Origin: a virus | Strand: one strand, 5' to 3' | IMG/VR virus record: IMGVR_UViG_3300030101_001126 | Span: 1 to 25,449 of that record | DNA length: 25,449 nt | Shown: one piece after another, positions 12,853-20,023 of the stretch | Layout of the letters: each line of letters starts with the position of its first letter | Position numbering within the stretch: position 1 is the first letter of the stretch | Translations under genes and position numbers: made by a program | The notes under the pieces: model-generated | The model's input: the letters and a program-made list of their open reading frames with translations, nothing else | Databases searched by the model: none | Told to the model about the DNA's origin: nothing

Positions 12853-13614
12853 ATGAAAAAAACATATTTTTTACACGAATCAACTAGCTTTCAAGATTAT
12901 AAAATAATTAAAATGAGAAGCAAATTAGGAATACAATCTTACGGTATATTTTGGGCATTATTAGAATTATTATTTAACGAAGAAAATAAACTTTGTATAG
13001 ATGATTATGAGCCATTGGCATTTAGTTTACAATGTGATGCTAATATATTAAAGCAGGTAATAGAAGATTTTGATTTATTTGTATTAGAAGATGGTTGTTT
13101 CTATTCCAAGCGATTAAATAACCATATAGAAGATATAAATACAAAGTCTAATAAAGCTAAAGAAAGTGCTGCTAAAAGGTGGAGTAATGCGAACGCAAAG
13201 CAAACGCAAAGCGACAGTAATGCTAGTATTAGTATTAGTAATAGTATTAGTAGTAGTAAAAGTAAAAGTAAAATAAAAGATAGAATACACGAATTTAAAA
13301 ATTCGGTATACTCCCACAAAGATTTTGATAAGGAAGATTTAGAAAACTTTTTTCTGTACTGGTCAGAGTTAAATAAGTCAGGAAGTAAAATGAGATTTGA
13401 ACTTGAGAGAACTTGGTCGTTAACTTTAAGACTAAAAAGATGGGTGAACAATGGATTTAATAAAGATAAAAACAAAATTCCAGACTATTTTGACGAATTC
13501 TTATATAAAAAAATGAATATGGAATCAAAAAAAGAATACGAAAAAAAATTAAAAGCTAACGGGTGGGAATATATATACAATCCCAATAGTGGGGGCAAAT
13601 GGATTAAGAAATGA
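12853..13614 (+). CDS. Replication initiation protein (DUF4373-type N-terminus)
   Basis: 253 residues. The N-terminus (FLHESTSFQDYKIIKMRSKL, then GIQSYGIFWALLELLF) is the DUF4373 / Lin1244-Lin1753 N-terminal pattern, a winged-helix domain of phage replication initiators. Residues 105-141 are a Ser, Asn, Ala and Lys low-complexity linker built on short DNA repeats (13192-13272). The C-terminal part (FKNSVYSHKDFDKEDLENFF to WGW-like GWEYIYNPNSGGKWIKK) includes a helical DnaD-like region with SLTLRLKRWVNN and a Trp-rich end. It probably binds the phage origin and recruits the helicase. The initiator position, the linker repeats and the neighbouring SSB-like gene agree. The next gene overlaps by ATGA. 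Confidence 0.65.
   Translation: MKKTYFLHESTSFQDYKIIKMRSKLGIQSYGIFWALLELLFNEENKLCIDDYEPLAFSLQCDANILKQVIEDFDLFVLEDGCFYSKRLNNHIEDINTKSNKAKESAAKRWSNANAKQTQSDSNASISISNSISSSKSKSKIKDRIHEFKNSVYSHKDFDKEDLENFFLYWSELNKSGSKMRFELERTWSLTLRLKRWVNNGFNKDKNKIPDYFDEFLYKKMNMESKKEYEKKLKANGWEYIYNPNSGGKWIKK
13192..13212 (+). repeat. Two 10-bp iteron-like direct repeats
   Basis: AACGCAAAGC occurs at 13192-13201 and 13203-13212, offset by 11 bases, about one helical turn. The offset is not a multiple of three, so the copies encode different residues (N-A-K then T-Q-S), which favours a DNA-level role. The island is locally richer in G and C than its surroundings and is followed by AT-rich repeats. Confidence 0.6.
13225..13272 (+). 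repeat. Eight AGTNNN hexamer units
   Basis: Hexamers AGTATT, AGTATT, AGTAAT, AGTATT, AGTAGT and three AGTAAA run without a break, coding for alternating Ser with Ile, Asn, Ser or Lys. This is low-complexity linker coding sequence and an AT-rich tract, suited to duplex opening if the origin lies here, or simply to replication slippage. Confidence 0.75.
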
Positions 13615-14249
13615 AAGAATATCAATATAAAAATCTTAAAATCATTAATGCAAATTGTATGGATATGATGAAAGATTATAAAGATAATTATTTTGATTTA
13701 GCTATTGTTGATCCCCCTTATGGATTGGGAAATAAAACAACAAATGGAGGTAGTTTAAAAAATACATCTTCAAGATGGAAAAATCATACATGGGATAATG
13801 AAATCCCCTCTGACAAATACTTTGTTGAATTATTTAGAGTATCTAAAAATCAGATTATATGGGGTGGTAATTATTTCCCCTTTTTATGGGATAAAGGATG
13901 TAGAGGATTGATAGTTTGGGATAAAATGATTTATATTCCTACCATGTCTCAGATAGAATTTGCGTGGTATTCAGAGGATAAACTTCCTAAACTTGTAAAA
14001 ATAATTTGTATAGATAAAAAAAGGATACACCCTACTCAAAAGCCTGTTAAATTATATGAATGGATATTAAAAAATTATGGAGATAAAGATTTTAAAATTT
14101 TAGATACTCATCTAGGAAGTGGATCTAGTGCTATAGCTTCTTTTTATTTTGGTTGTAAAGAGTTTGTGGGAATGGAGATAGATAAATATTACTATGATAA
14201 AAGCATTAAAAGGATAAAACAACAAACAGCACAAATAAAATTATTTTGA
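13611..14249 (+). CDS. DNA N6-adenine methyltransferase
   Basis: 212 residues. The catalytic DPPY is at 34-37 (LAIVDPPYGLG), followed by a variable region, HPTQKP (140-145), and the S-adenosylmethionine-binding motif DTHLGSGSSAIA (165-176) and EFVGMEIDKYYY. The order, catalytic motif first and SAM motif last, is the beta-class arrangement of amino-methyltransferases. Length is at the short end, so the target-recognition part (about 45-135) is compact. No restriction partner is visible nearby, so protection of phage DNA or an orphan regulatory role is likelier than a restriction-modification pair. It overlaps its upstream neighbour by ATGA. A 15-bp sequence covering its start is repeated at the start of the next gene. 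Confidence 0.9.
   Translation: MKEYQYKNLKIINANCMDMMKDYKDNYFDLAIVDPPYGLGNKTTNGGSLKNTSSRWKNHTWDNEIPSDKYFVELFRVSKNQIIWGGNYFPFLWDKGCRGLIVWDKMIYIPTMSQIEFAWYSEDKLPKLVKIICIDKKRIHPTQKPVKLYEWILKNYGDKDFKILDTHLGSGSSAIASFYFGCKEFVGMEIDKYYYDKSIKRIKQQTAQIKLF
13612..13626 (+). repeat. 15-bp direct repeat, left copy, at methyltransferase start
   Basis: TGAAAGAATATCAAT, identical to 14247-14261. Together the copies bracket the methyltransferase gene. Each covers the stop of the upstream gene and the start of the downstream one. Confidence 0.8.
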
Positions 14250-14599
14250 AAGAATATCAATTACAGAAAGCAGTTTGTAAATACCTAGATTTAAAAGGTG
14301 TTTTATATTGTGGTTCTTTAGGTGGACAATACCAAGTACATTTTAGTCAAAGGATCAAAGCTAAAGCTACAGGCTACAAAAAAGGATTTCCTGATTTATT
14401 TATCTACGAAATTGCTAAAATAGATAATACTATCTATGCAGGATTAGCAATAGAATTAAAGACTAAAACAGGTAGACCTACAGTAGAGCAAATAGAATGG
14501 ATAAAACAACTTCAGAAAAGGGGTTATATGGCTTCTATATGTAAAGGAATAGATGAAGCATTAGAATTAATAGACAATTATATAAATAATAAAATATGA
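14246..14599 (+). CDS. VRR-NUC domain nuclease
   Basis: 117 residues, starting with TTG at 14246 that overlaps the methyltransferase stop (TTGA). The VRR-NUC pattern is complete for a stand-alone phage domain: QKAVCKYLDLKG, GYKKGFPDLFIYE (the PD of the PD-D/ExK core), GLAIELKTKTGRPTVEQIEW with the E-x-K, and QKRGYMASICKGIDEALELI. Such stand-alone domains are structure-specific or Holliday-junction-type nucleases that work in phage replication and packaging. The start begins MKEYQ, as in the preceding gene, because of a 15-bp direct repeat. Confidence 0.85.
   Translation: MKEYQLQKAVCKYLDLKGVLYCGSLGGQYQVHFSQRIKAKATGYKKGFPDLFIYEIAKIDNTIYAGLAIELKTKTGRPTVEQIEWIKQLQKRGYMASICKGIDEALELIDNYINNKI
14247..14261 (+). 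repeat. 15-bp direct repeat, right copy, at VRR-NUC start
   Basis: TGAAAGAATATCAAT, identical to 13612-13626. The base before it is T here and A in the left copy, giving TTG and ATG starts respectively. Confidence 0.8.
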
Positions 14600-14877
14600 A
14601 AATTAAACCAACATTTTTTAACACTAGAAGGGAGAGATTACATTGGGATTACATAGATACTAACAGTTACCTGTTTACAATTTTGTTTGATAGTGGTGCT
14701 TCTCAAAGTTTTATTTTACGAGATTTGAAAAAAAATGAATCTATAAAAAGTTATATTTATAATAAATTGCATAACACTTTTGGAAACATAGCAGAGATAG
14801 ATATAAGTAAAATTTCAAACGTAGAATATAATTTAATGAAGCAATTACGTATACCATCAATAACTAAAATATGCTAA
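14596..14877 (+). CDS. Hypothetical protein, 93 residues
   Basis: Starts MKIKPTFFNTRRERLHWDYI. The middle has FTILFDSGASQSFILRDLKK and the end KQLRIPSITKIC. No motif is recognised. DSGAS looks superficially like the D-S/T-G of aspartic proteases but lacks supporting context and is not called. It overlaps both neighbours (4 bases upstream, 7 bases downstream), which supports it being a real gene of the DNA-metabolism operon. Confidence 0.5.
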   Translation: MKIKPTFFNTRRERLHWDYIDTNSYLFTILFDSGASQSFILRDLKKNESIKSYIYNKLHNTFGNIAEIDISKISNVEYNLMKQLRIPSITKIC

Positions 14878-15380
14878 ACTCTTACCTTACTGATAATTAT
14901 AATAAGCTAAAAGATATGGCTTATAATATTACAGGAGGTAAATGGGATGATGATTTATTAAGTTTTGTAATTGAAGAATTATATAAATGTGACCAAAATA
15001 AAATAAATGAGATAATTGATAATGGAGATATGAGATGGTATATTATTAGAATAATGTTAAATCAGTATCATAGTAAAACAAGCAGATATTATTATAAGTA
15101 TAGAAAATTTTATGAATACCACGTTACAGGAATAATTGAAGCAATAACTCCTGATAATGTAGAAGTAAATATAGAAGATAAAAAAATAGTAGAAGAAAGA
15201 TTAGCTTGGATTGAAGAAAAATTAAAGGACTTATATTGGTTTGATGCAGAAGTATTTCGTATATATTATAGAGAAGGATTTAGCTTAAATGAAATGCAAA
15301 AAGAAACCAAGATAAATAGAAACACTTTACATAAGGCAATTAGTAATGTTAAAAATTATTTAATAAATGAAAAAAAGTAG
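14871..15380 (+). CDS. RNA polymerase sigma-factor-like protein
   Basis: 169 residues. The N-terminal half (YNKLKDMAYNITGG, DDDLLSFVIEELYK, DMRWYIIRIMLNQYHSKTSR) follows the sigma region 2 layout of small extracytoplasmic-type factors, with aromatic and basic residues where the promoter is melted. After a charged linker, the C-terminus (DAEVFRIYYREGFSLNEMQK to NRNTLHKAISNVKNYL) is a region 4 helix-turn-helix. It may redirect the host polymerase to phage promoters such as the motif at 2439 and 19404. Similar small proteins in other phages act as general DNA-binding proteins, so the transcription role is inferred. It overlaps its neighbours on both sides. Confidence 0.6.
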   Translation: MLNSYLTDNYNKLKDMAYNITGGKWDDDLLSFVIEELYKCDQNKINEIIDNGDMRWYIIRIMLNQYHSKTSRYYYKYRKFYEYHVTGIIEAITPDNVEVNIEDKKIVEERLAWIEEKLKDLYWFDAEVFRIYYREGFSLNEMQKETKINRNTLHKAISNVKNYLINEKK

Positions 15381-15609
15381 AATAATTAGAGCTATAAAAA
15401 AATATAATTCTGAAGATTTAAAAAAACATAATATCTGTAGGTTTGAAGATGAAAAGGGAAAAAGCTATTTTTTAGGTGAAGAAAATATATATATGCAAAA
15501 AATACAAGAAGGAATGAATTTAATTCTTCATAAGGTTTTTGAAATAATAGATGACAGTAAATTAAAGAATAAAATTTTAAAAAAATTAAAAGATGACAAA
15601 ACAAAGTAA
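15367..15609 (+). CDS. Hypothetical basic protein, 80 residues
   Basis: Starts MKKSRIIRAIKKYNSEDLKK. It is strongly basic at both ends, with a short beta-like centre (FEDEKGKSYFLGEENI) and a helical C-terminus (MNLILHKVFEIIDDSKLKNK). It overlaps the sigma-like gene by 14 bases and the following gene by 17. No family is recognised. Confidence 0.5.
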   Translation: MKKSRIIRAIKKYNSEDLKKHNICRFEDEKGKSYFLGEENIYMQKIQEGMNLILHKVFEIIDDSKLKNKILKKLKDDKTK

Positions 15610-15955
15610 GGGTTTAGGTGATAGTATAGAGAAAGTATTAAAAGCAACAGGAATAGATAAAGTTGCAAAAAAGGTATTAGGAGATGATTGTGGTTGTGAA
15701 GAACGTAAACAAAAGCTAAATAAATTATTTCCTTATGCTAGACCATTTACAGAAGATGAATTATCTATATATGAATCTGTATTACCTAGATTAAAAAGTG
15801 GAACAATAACAGGAAGCGACCAAGCTATATTGGTTAAGTTATATAATAAAGTATTTAATGCAAATAAAAAACCTAGTGGATGCTCTAGCTGTGTAAAAGA
15901 AACATTAGCTAAATTAGCGAAGGTATATGTAAATAGTTGTAAAAATGAAGAATAA
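15593..15955 (+). CDS. Conserved phage protein with CGC motif, function unknown
   Basis: 120 residues. KGLGDSIEKVLKATGIDKVA, then DDCGCEERKQKLNKLFPY, and a C-terminal GCSSCVKETLAKLAK with a last cysteine near the end. This arrangement (KGLGD..IEKVTKATGI, DCGCxxRKxKLNxxFPY) recurs in Bacteroidota phages as I remember them, always unnamed. The two pairs of close cysteines (CGC and CSSC) could bind a metal. It overlaps the preceding gene by 17 bases. Position between the sigma-like factor and the nuclease genes hints at DNA or RNA handling, nothing more. Confidence 0.6.
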   Translation: MTKQSKGLGDSIEKVLKATGIDKVAKKVLGDDCGCEERKQKLNKLFPYARPFTEDELSIYESVLPRLKSGTITGSDQAILVKLYNKVFNANKKPSGCSSCVKETLAKLAKVYVNSCKNEE

Positions 15956-16100
15956 AAGTCAAATGTTTAGATTTTGTTTAAACTGTATTAGAATCAGTTT
16001 AATACAAGAAGGTAAGTGTTATTTTTGTAATGGTAATTTTATAGTTAGCTGCCATAGTGATTATTTACATAAAATAAAAAAAGTTGAAAAAGCACACTAA
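15945..16100 (+). CDS. Small zinc-ribbon-like protein, 51 residues
   Basis: Starts MKNKSQMFRFCLNCIRISLI. Two CXXC knuckles, Cys11-x2-Cys14 and Cys25-x2-Cys28, with a short spacer, give a classic zinc-ribbon layout, and a further Cys36-His37 lies just after. The C-terminus is basic (HKIKKVEKAH), suiting nucleic-acid contact. It overlaps the upstream gene by 11 bases and the following HNH gene (TTG start) by 17. Confidence 0.55.
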   Translation: MKNKSQMFRFCLNCIRISLIQEGKCYFCNGNFIVSCHSDYLHKIKKVEKAH

Positions 16101-16380
16101 AATCTATATGGATTTTTTTGATTATGGCGAACAAGATTTTGTTATGTGTGAGATGTGTATGCAAGATAGAGCAGTAGATATACACCATTTAGAAAGTAGA
16201 GGTATGGGTGGTAGTAAGAATAAAGACTATATAGAAAACCTGATGGGATTGTGTAGAGAATGCCATTTAAAAGCAGAATCAGATAGTTCTTTTAATATGT
16301 TCTGCCGAATAAAACATTTAGAAAACGTTTGTCATCAGGTATATGCTAGAATAGAATATGAAAAAAAACTTAATAAATGA
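16084..16380 (+). CDS. HNH endonuclease
   Basis: 98 residues from the TTG at 16084. The next ATG is 16108, and the residues between (KKHTKIYMDFF) fit the family's usual start, so TTG is preferred. The HNH core is clear: CEMCMQDRAVDIHHLESRG with the catalytic-site HH, GGSKNKDYIENLMGLCREC with the central Asn, and CHLKAE. The CEMC and CREC pairs hold a structural zinc. Free-standing HNH proteins near phage terminase genes often assist packaging. Here the gene lies about 1.8 kb upstream of them, so packaging, a DNA-repair role or a homing-type role all remain open. It ends in an ATGA overlap. Confidence 0.8.
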   Translation: MKKHTKIYMDFFDYGEQDFVMCEMCMQDRAVDIHHLESRGMGGSKNKDYIENLMGLCRECHLKAESDSSFNMFCRIKHLENVCHQVYARIEYEKKLNK

Positions 16381-16868
16381 ATATAGAATTAATAGAAATA
16401 AATAAATTAAAACCTGCAACTTATAATCCTAGACAGATAAGCACAAAGCAGTATAAAGACCTTAAACAATCAATAGAGAAATTTGGTTTAGTTGATCCTA
16501 TTATTACTAATAAAGATTTTACAATAATAGGTGGTCATCAAAGATATAAAATATGCAAGGAATTAAAACACAAAGAAATTGATTGTGTAGTATTAGATTT
16601 AAGTAAAGAAGAAGAAAGAGAATTAAACATAAGATTAAATAAAAACACAGGGGAATTTGATATGGATATTTTAGCTAATGAATTTAATATAGATGAATTA
16701 GTAGATTGGGGTTTTAAGCATATTGATTTAGGTTTAAATATAGACAAGATAGAAGAAGATAAAGAAGATGAATATATTATAACCATAAAAGAAAATAACA
16801 TAGCAAAAGCAAATCAATTATTTAAAGAATTAGATGAACGAGGTTTAGATGTTAAAATAAAACTATGA
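16377..16868 (+). CDS. ParB/Srx-like N-terminal domain protein
   Basis: 163 residues. The ParB-type nuclease/NTPase domain is recognised from LKPATYNPRQIS, LKQSIEKFGLVDPIIT, FTIIGGHQRYKICKEL (the GGHQR box that binds nucleotide) and VVLDLSKEEERELNIRLNKN. The acidic C-terminal third (IEEDKEDEYIITIKE) is separate. Such phage proteins often accompany DNA methyltransferases, as here, where the C5 methyltransferase starts on its stop codon (ATGA). Whether it binds or cuts DNA, or partners the methyltransferase, is not shown by the sequence. It lacks the central helix-turn-helix domain of chromosomal ParB. Confidence 0.8.
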   Translation: MNIELIEINKLKPATYNPRQISTKQYKDLKQSIEKFGLVDPIITNKDFTIIGGHQRYKICKELKHKEIDCVVLDLSKEEERELNIRLNKNTGEFDMDILANEFNIDELVDWGFKHIDLGLNIDKIEEDKEDEYIITIKENNIAKANQLFKELDERGLDVKIKL

Positions 16869-17908
16869 TAACTATTGGCACAGATTTTAGTGGTATTGGT
16901 TCACCAGAACAAGCATTAATAAAATTAGGAATAGAACACAAATCAATGTTTGCTTGTGATGTGGATAAATACGCTAAACAAAGTTACTTGGCTAATTACA
17001 AAACCGAAAACTTTTATGATGACATTACTAAAAGAAACCACAACGAAACACCCTATGTTGATTTGTATGTTGCTGGTTTTCCTTGTCAAGCGTTTTCATT
17101 AGCTGGTAAAAGAAAAGGTTTTGAGGACACCAGAGGAACATTGTTCTTTGATTTGTTACAATATCTAAAAGCTAAAAAACCGAAATACTTTATATTAGAA
17201 AATGTAAAGGGTTTGTTAAGTCATAATGGGGGTAGAACATTTTTGACTATTTTAGATTGTTTAGCAAAGACAGTAAATAGACAATATAGTTTTACTAATT
17301 ATGAAGATGGTTTAAATTATTATGTTTATTATAAGGTGTTAAATACTAAAGATTATGGAATACCACAAAATAGAGAAAGAGTTTTTATAGTAGGTTTTAG
17401 AGACGAAAAGCACTCTTTTAAATTTCCTAAAAAAATACCATTAGAATTAAAGTTAAAAGATATATTAGAAAATAAAGTAGATGAAAAGTATTTTTTAAGT
17501 GATAAAATGATTAAAGGAATAGAAAAAAGTAATTTTAGAGAAAGACAACCCATAGATATTAACAGCGTTTGTAAAACACTTAAAATAGGTGGCGACACAC
17601 CTTGTTTTAAAGTTCACAGTTTATACCCTAGAAGTGGTAATCCAAAACAAGGGGGGACAGGACATTTAAGCAAAGAAGATGGAACAACATATTGTTTAGA
17701 CACAGGAAACAACCAAGCTATAGAATATGTTAATAAAATAAGAAGATTGACACCAATAGAATGTTTTAGGTTACAGGGTTTTCCTGATTCTTTTGTAGAT
17801 AAATGTAGAGAAATAGGAATAAGTAATACACAACTATATAAACAAGCTGGAAATTCTATAACAGTAGATGTAATGGAACATTTAATAAAAGAAATTATAA
17901 CAGATTAA
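16865..17908 (+). CDS. DNA (cytosine-5) methyltransferase
   Basis: 347 residues with the full ordered motif set: DFSGIGSPEQAL (motif I, SAM), CDVDKYA (II), GFPCQAFSLAG with catalytic Cys74 (IV), LENVKGL (VI), QNRERVFIVGF (VIII), a recognition region about 230-290, RRLTPIECFRLQGFP (IX) and QAGNSITVDV (X). It transfers a methyl group to cytosine C5 in a specific sequence, probably to shield phage DNA from host restriction. No cognate restriction enzyme is seen, although the HNH gene at 16084 is nearby. It overlaps the ParB-like gene by ATGA and ends nine bases before the terminase small subunit. Confidence 0.95.
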   Translation: MITIGTDFSGIGSPEQALIKLGIEHKSMFACDVDKYAKQSYLANYKTENFYDDITKRNHNETPYVDLYVAGFPCQAFSLAGKRKGFEDTRGTLFFDLLQYLKAKKPKYFILENVKGLLSHNGGRTFLTILDCLAKTVNRQYSFTNYEDGLNYYVYYKVLNTKDYGIPQNRERVFIVGFRDEKHSFKFPKKIPLELKLKDILENKVDEKYFLSDKMIKGIEKSNFRERQPIDINSVCKTLKIGGDTPCFKVHSLYPRSGNPKQGGTGHLSKEDGTTYCLDTGNNQAIEYVNKIRRLTPIECFRLQGFPDSFVDKCREIGISNTQLYKQAGNSITVDVMEHLIKEIITD

Positions 17909-17917
17909 ATAATACAA

Positions 17918-18265
17918 ATGGCACACAATAAAAAAGAGAAACTATTAAAAGCGTTACAAGAAACGCAAGGCCTAATATACCACGCTTGTAAAAAAGCAGG
18001 TAATATAAGCAGAAGCACCTACTACAGGTATATGCGAGAAGATGAAGAATTTGCTAAAGCAGTAGAAGATATTAAGGAAGCACAGATAGATTATGTAGAA
18101 GGCGAATTAATAAAGAATATATCTAAAGGTAAAGAAACAAGTATAATCTTTTATTTAAAATCAAAAGCAAGAGATAGAGGTTATGCAGAAAAGCTAGATA
18201 TTACAAGTGGTGATAAACCTTTAACAGAACTTAAAATTGAAGTTATTGACACAGGCAAAGATTAA
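17918..18265 (+). CDS. Terminase small subunit
   Basis: 115 residues. An N-terminal helix-turn-helix (LIYHACKKAGNISRSTYYRY, with MREDEEFAKAVEDI) binds the packaging site. A central helical region is followed by a C-terminal tail for contact with the large subunit. The pattern resembles small terminases with a homeodomain-like DNA-binding N-terminus. It precedes the large subunit with an overlap of 20-29 bases, the usual order, which confirms the assignment. The subunit recognises phage DNA and feeds it to the ATPase/nuclease motor. Confidence 0.8.
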   Translation: MAHNKKEKLLKALQETQGLIYHACKKAGNISRSTYYRYMREDEEFAKAVEDIKEAQIDYVEGELIKNISKGKETSIIFYLKSKARDRGYAEKLDITSGDKPLTELKIEVIDTGKD

Positions 18266-19403
18266 AACAACAAATGTATTTCATAAGGCGTATGGGTCTA
18301 AAACTAGAATAACGTGCTTACAGGGGGGTACGCGTTCTAGTAAGACCTATTCGCTTTGTCAGTTGTTTATTGTTAAATGCCTAGAAGATACAGGAAAAGT
18401 ATTTACAATATGTAGAAAAACCTTACCTGCTCTTAAAGGAACAGCCTATAGAGATGTTTTACAAATCTTAAAAGAATTAGATTTATATAATGAAGCTAAC
18501 CATAATAAATCAGAACTATCTTATCAGCTTAACGGAAATTTATTAGAGTTTATTTCTGTAGACCAACCACAAAAGATTAGAGGGAGAAAGCGTAATTATC
18601 TATGGCTAAATGAAGCCAACGAATTTACTTATGAAGATTGGCAACAGTTAGTATTAAGAACCACAGATAAAATATATTTAGATTATAATCCTTCTGATCC
18701 CTATTCTTGGATATATGATAAAGTAGTAGTTCGTGATGATTGCACCTTTATTAAATCAACATATTTAGCTAATCCTTTTTTAGATGAAGATACTGTAGCA
18801 GAAATTGAAAGATTAAAAGACCTAGACCCTGACTATTGGCAAGTGTATGGATTAGGTGAAATTGGTTCTGTTCAAACAATGATATTCAGAAACTTTAATC
18901 TAGTAGATGAAGTGCAAGGAAAATTAATTGGTTATGGGTTAGACTTTGGATTTACTAATTCACCATCTGCTCTGGTTGCAGTATATCAATCTGATGATAA
19001 TTTATATATCAAAGAGATGTTATATGAAAAGAGATTAACCAATACTGATTTAGCTAATAAACTAAAAGAATTTAGAATAGATAGACAATCAGAAATTATT
19101 GCAGATTCAGCAGAACCAAAAAGTATTGAGGAGGTATATCGTTCAGGATTCAATATAAAACCTGCTAAAAAAGGTGCAGGAATACATTTAGGTATTGATA
19201 TAATGAGAAGATATAAACTACATATAACTAAAGATAGTTTAAATGCAATCAAAGAATTTAGAGGTTATAAATGGGCAACAGATAAAAATGGTGATGTATT
19301 AAATACACCTGTAAAAGTTAATGACCATTTAATTGATGCAACTAGGTATCTTTGTTTAAATAAATTAAGTATTAATCATAGTGGTAAATACTATATAATG
19401 TAA
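18237..19403 (+). CDS. Terminase large subunit
   Basis: 388 residues from TTG at 18237; a second TTG at 18246 would give 385. The Walker A-type loop is GGTRSSKT (30-37). The Walker B region is YLWLNEANEF (121-130), with the catalytic Glu. The RNase H-like nuclease has GLDFGFT (Asp236), IIADSAEP (Asp290) and VNDHLIDATRYL (Asp363 or Asp367). This is the packaging motor of a headful or cos-type tailed phage; ATPase and nuclease are both intact. The RSSKT form of Walker A suggests the PBSX-like / Terminase_3 group. It is placed far from the portal gene (about 13 kb), unlike the common order terminase then portal, because the early block lies between them. Confidence 0.9.
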   Translation: MKLLTQAKIKTTNVFHKAYGSKTRITCLQGGTRSSKTYSLCQLFIVKCLEDTGKVFTICRKTLPALKGTAYRDVLQILKELDLYNEANHNKSELSYQLNGNLLEFISVDQPQKIRGRKRNYLWLNEANEFTYEDWQQLVLRTTDKIYLDYNPSDPYSWIYDKVVVRDDCTFIKSTYLANPFLDEDTVAEIERLKDLDPDYWQVYGLGEIGSVQTMIFRNFNLVDEVQGKLIGYGLDFGFTNSPSALVAVYQSDDNLYIKEMLYEKRLTNTDLANKLKEFRIDRQSEIIADSAEPKSIEEVYRSGFNIKPAKKGAGIHLGIDIMRRYKLHITKDSLNAIKEFRGYKWATDKNGDVLNTPVKVNDHLIDATRYLCLNKLSINHSGKYYIM

Positions 19404-19434
19404 TAAAAAACAAATAAACACAATTTATATTTAT
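19404..19434 (+). promoter_or_regulatory. Bipartite promoter candidate for the tail block
   Basis: TAAAAAACAAATAA (19404-19417), seven bases, TTATATTTAT (19425-19434), five bases before the ATG at 19440. Same elements and spacing as 2439-2469. There is no terminator in front, so read-through from the terminase genes is likely as well. Confidence 0.5.
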
Positions 19435-19439
19435 TAGTA

Positions 19440-20021
19440 ATGAAAGAGGTCAAATTAACAATACCTGATAAGTGGTCGGATATAACGATAGAAACTTATC
19501 AGAAATATGTAAAGATACAAGAAGGCAAAGGAAGTGAGAAAAGCAAGGTTATAAAGAGTTTAGCTTTATTATGTGGTACTACTCCATTTATAGTAAAGAA
19601 AATGGCTTACAAGGACTTATTAGAGATAATGGGTATAATTAAAAAGCTAATAGATACTGAACCTGCTAAAGAAGAATTTAGAAAGATATTTATGTTTAAA
19701 AAACAGGAATATGGTTTTTGTCCTAATTTAAGCAATATAACAACAGGAGAATATATAGACCTTGAAACATATTGTAAAGAACCTGTTGAAAACTTACATA
19801 TTATAATGAGTATTTTATATAGACCTATTTCATTTAAAAGAGGAGAAAGGTATGCAATAGAAAGCTATAATCCTGATGAATTTAAAGAAGAATTATTTAA
19901 AGACTGTCCAATGGATATAGCTTTAAATAGTTTAGGTTTTTTTTTGACTTTAGGAGAAAGATTGGCGAAGATTTCGCACAGCTATTTACAAGCACAGGAA
20001 ACGAAACGACAAAAGGTGTAA
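19440..20021 (+). CDS. Tail assembly chaperone (gpG-like), frame-0 product
   Basis: 193 residues starting MKEVKLTIPDKWSDITIETY. The first ~165 residues resemble the first chaperone protein encoded before the tail genes of Bacteroidota siphophages. Near codon 168, GGT TTT TTT TTG contains a nine-T run (19937-19945), and the -1 frame is open from 19931 to 20185. A slip here gives a 248-residue fusion with an extension that includes KWGWYNILYSLSN. The two-product arrangement matches the gpG / gpGT pair of lambda-like tail assembly. Read straight, the product ends TLGERLAKISHSYLQAQ and so on. Such chaperones bind the tape measure and tube proteins and do not stay in the virion. The family call rests on pattern and position. 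Confidence 0.7.
   Translation: MKEVKLTIPDKWSDITIETYQKYVKIQEGKGSEKSKVIKSLALLCGTTPFIVKKMAYKDLLEIMGIIKKLIDTEPAKEEFRKIFMFKKQEYGFCPNLSNITTGEYIDLETYCKEPVENLHIIMSILYRPISFKRGERYAIESYNPDEFKEELFKDCPMDIALNSLGFFLTLGERLAKISHSYLQAQETKRQKV
19937..19946 (+). other. Slippery T9 site for a -1 ribosomal frameshift
   Basis: Bases 19937-19945 are nine T followed by G. In the reading frame of the chaperone gene this gives T TTT TTT (19937-19943) and T TTT TTG (19940-19946), both fitting X XXY YYZ. The -1 frame is stop-free from 19931 (after a TAG at 19928) through to 20182. No clear stimulatory pseudoknot was traced by eye. Confidence 0.6.
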
Positions 20022-20023
20022 GT

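Noticed and set aside
13225-13272. Regular AGTNNN units as a CRISPR-like array
   Set aside because: Units are six bases with no spacers and lie inside a coding linker.
14680-14710. DSGAS in the 14596 protein as an aspartic protease site
   Set aside because: Only the short triplet pattern is present, with no hydrophobic flap or second motif. It is likely chance.
14751-14760. Copy of TTATATTTAT as a promoter
   Set aside because: It lies inside the 14596 gene, without the upstream TAAAAAACAAATAA element and with no start codon just behind it.
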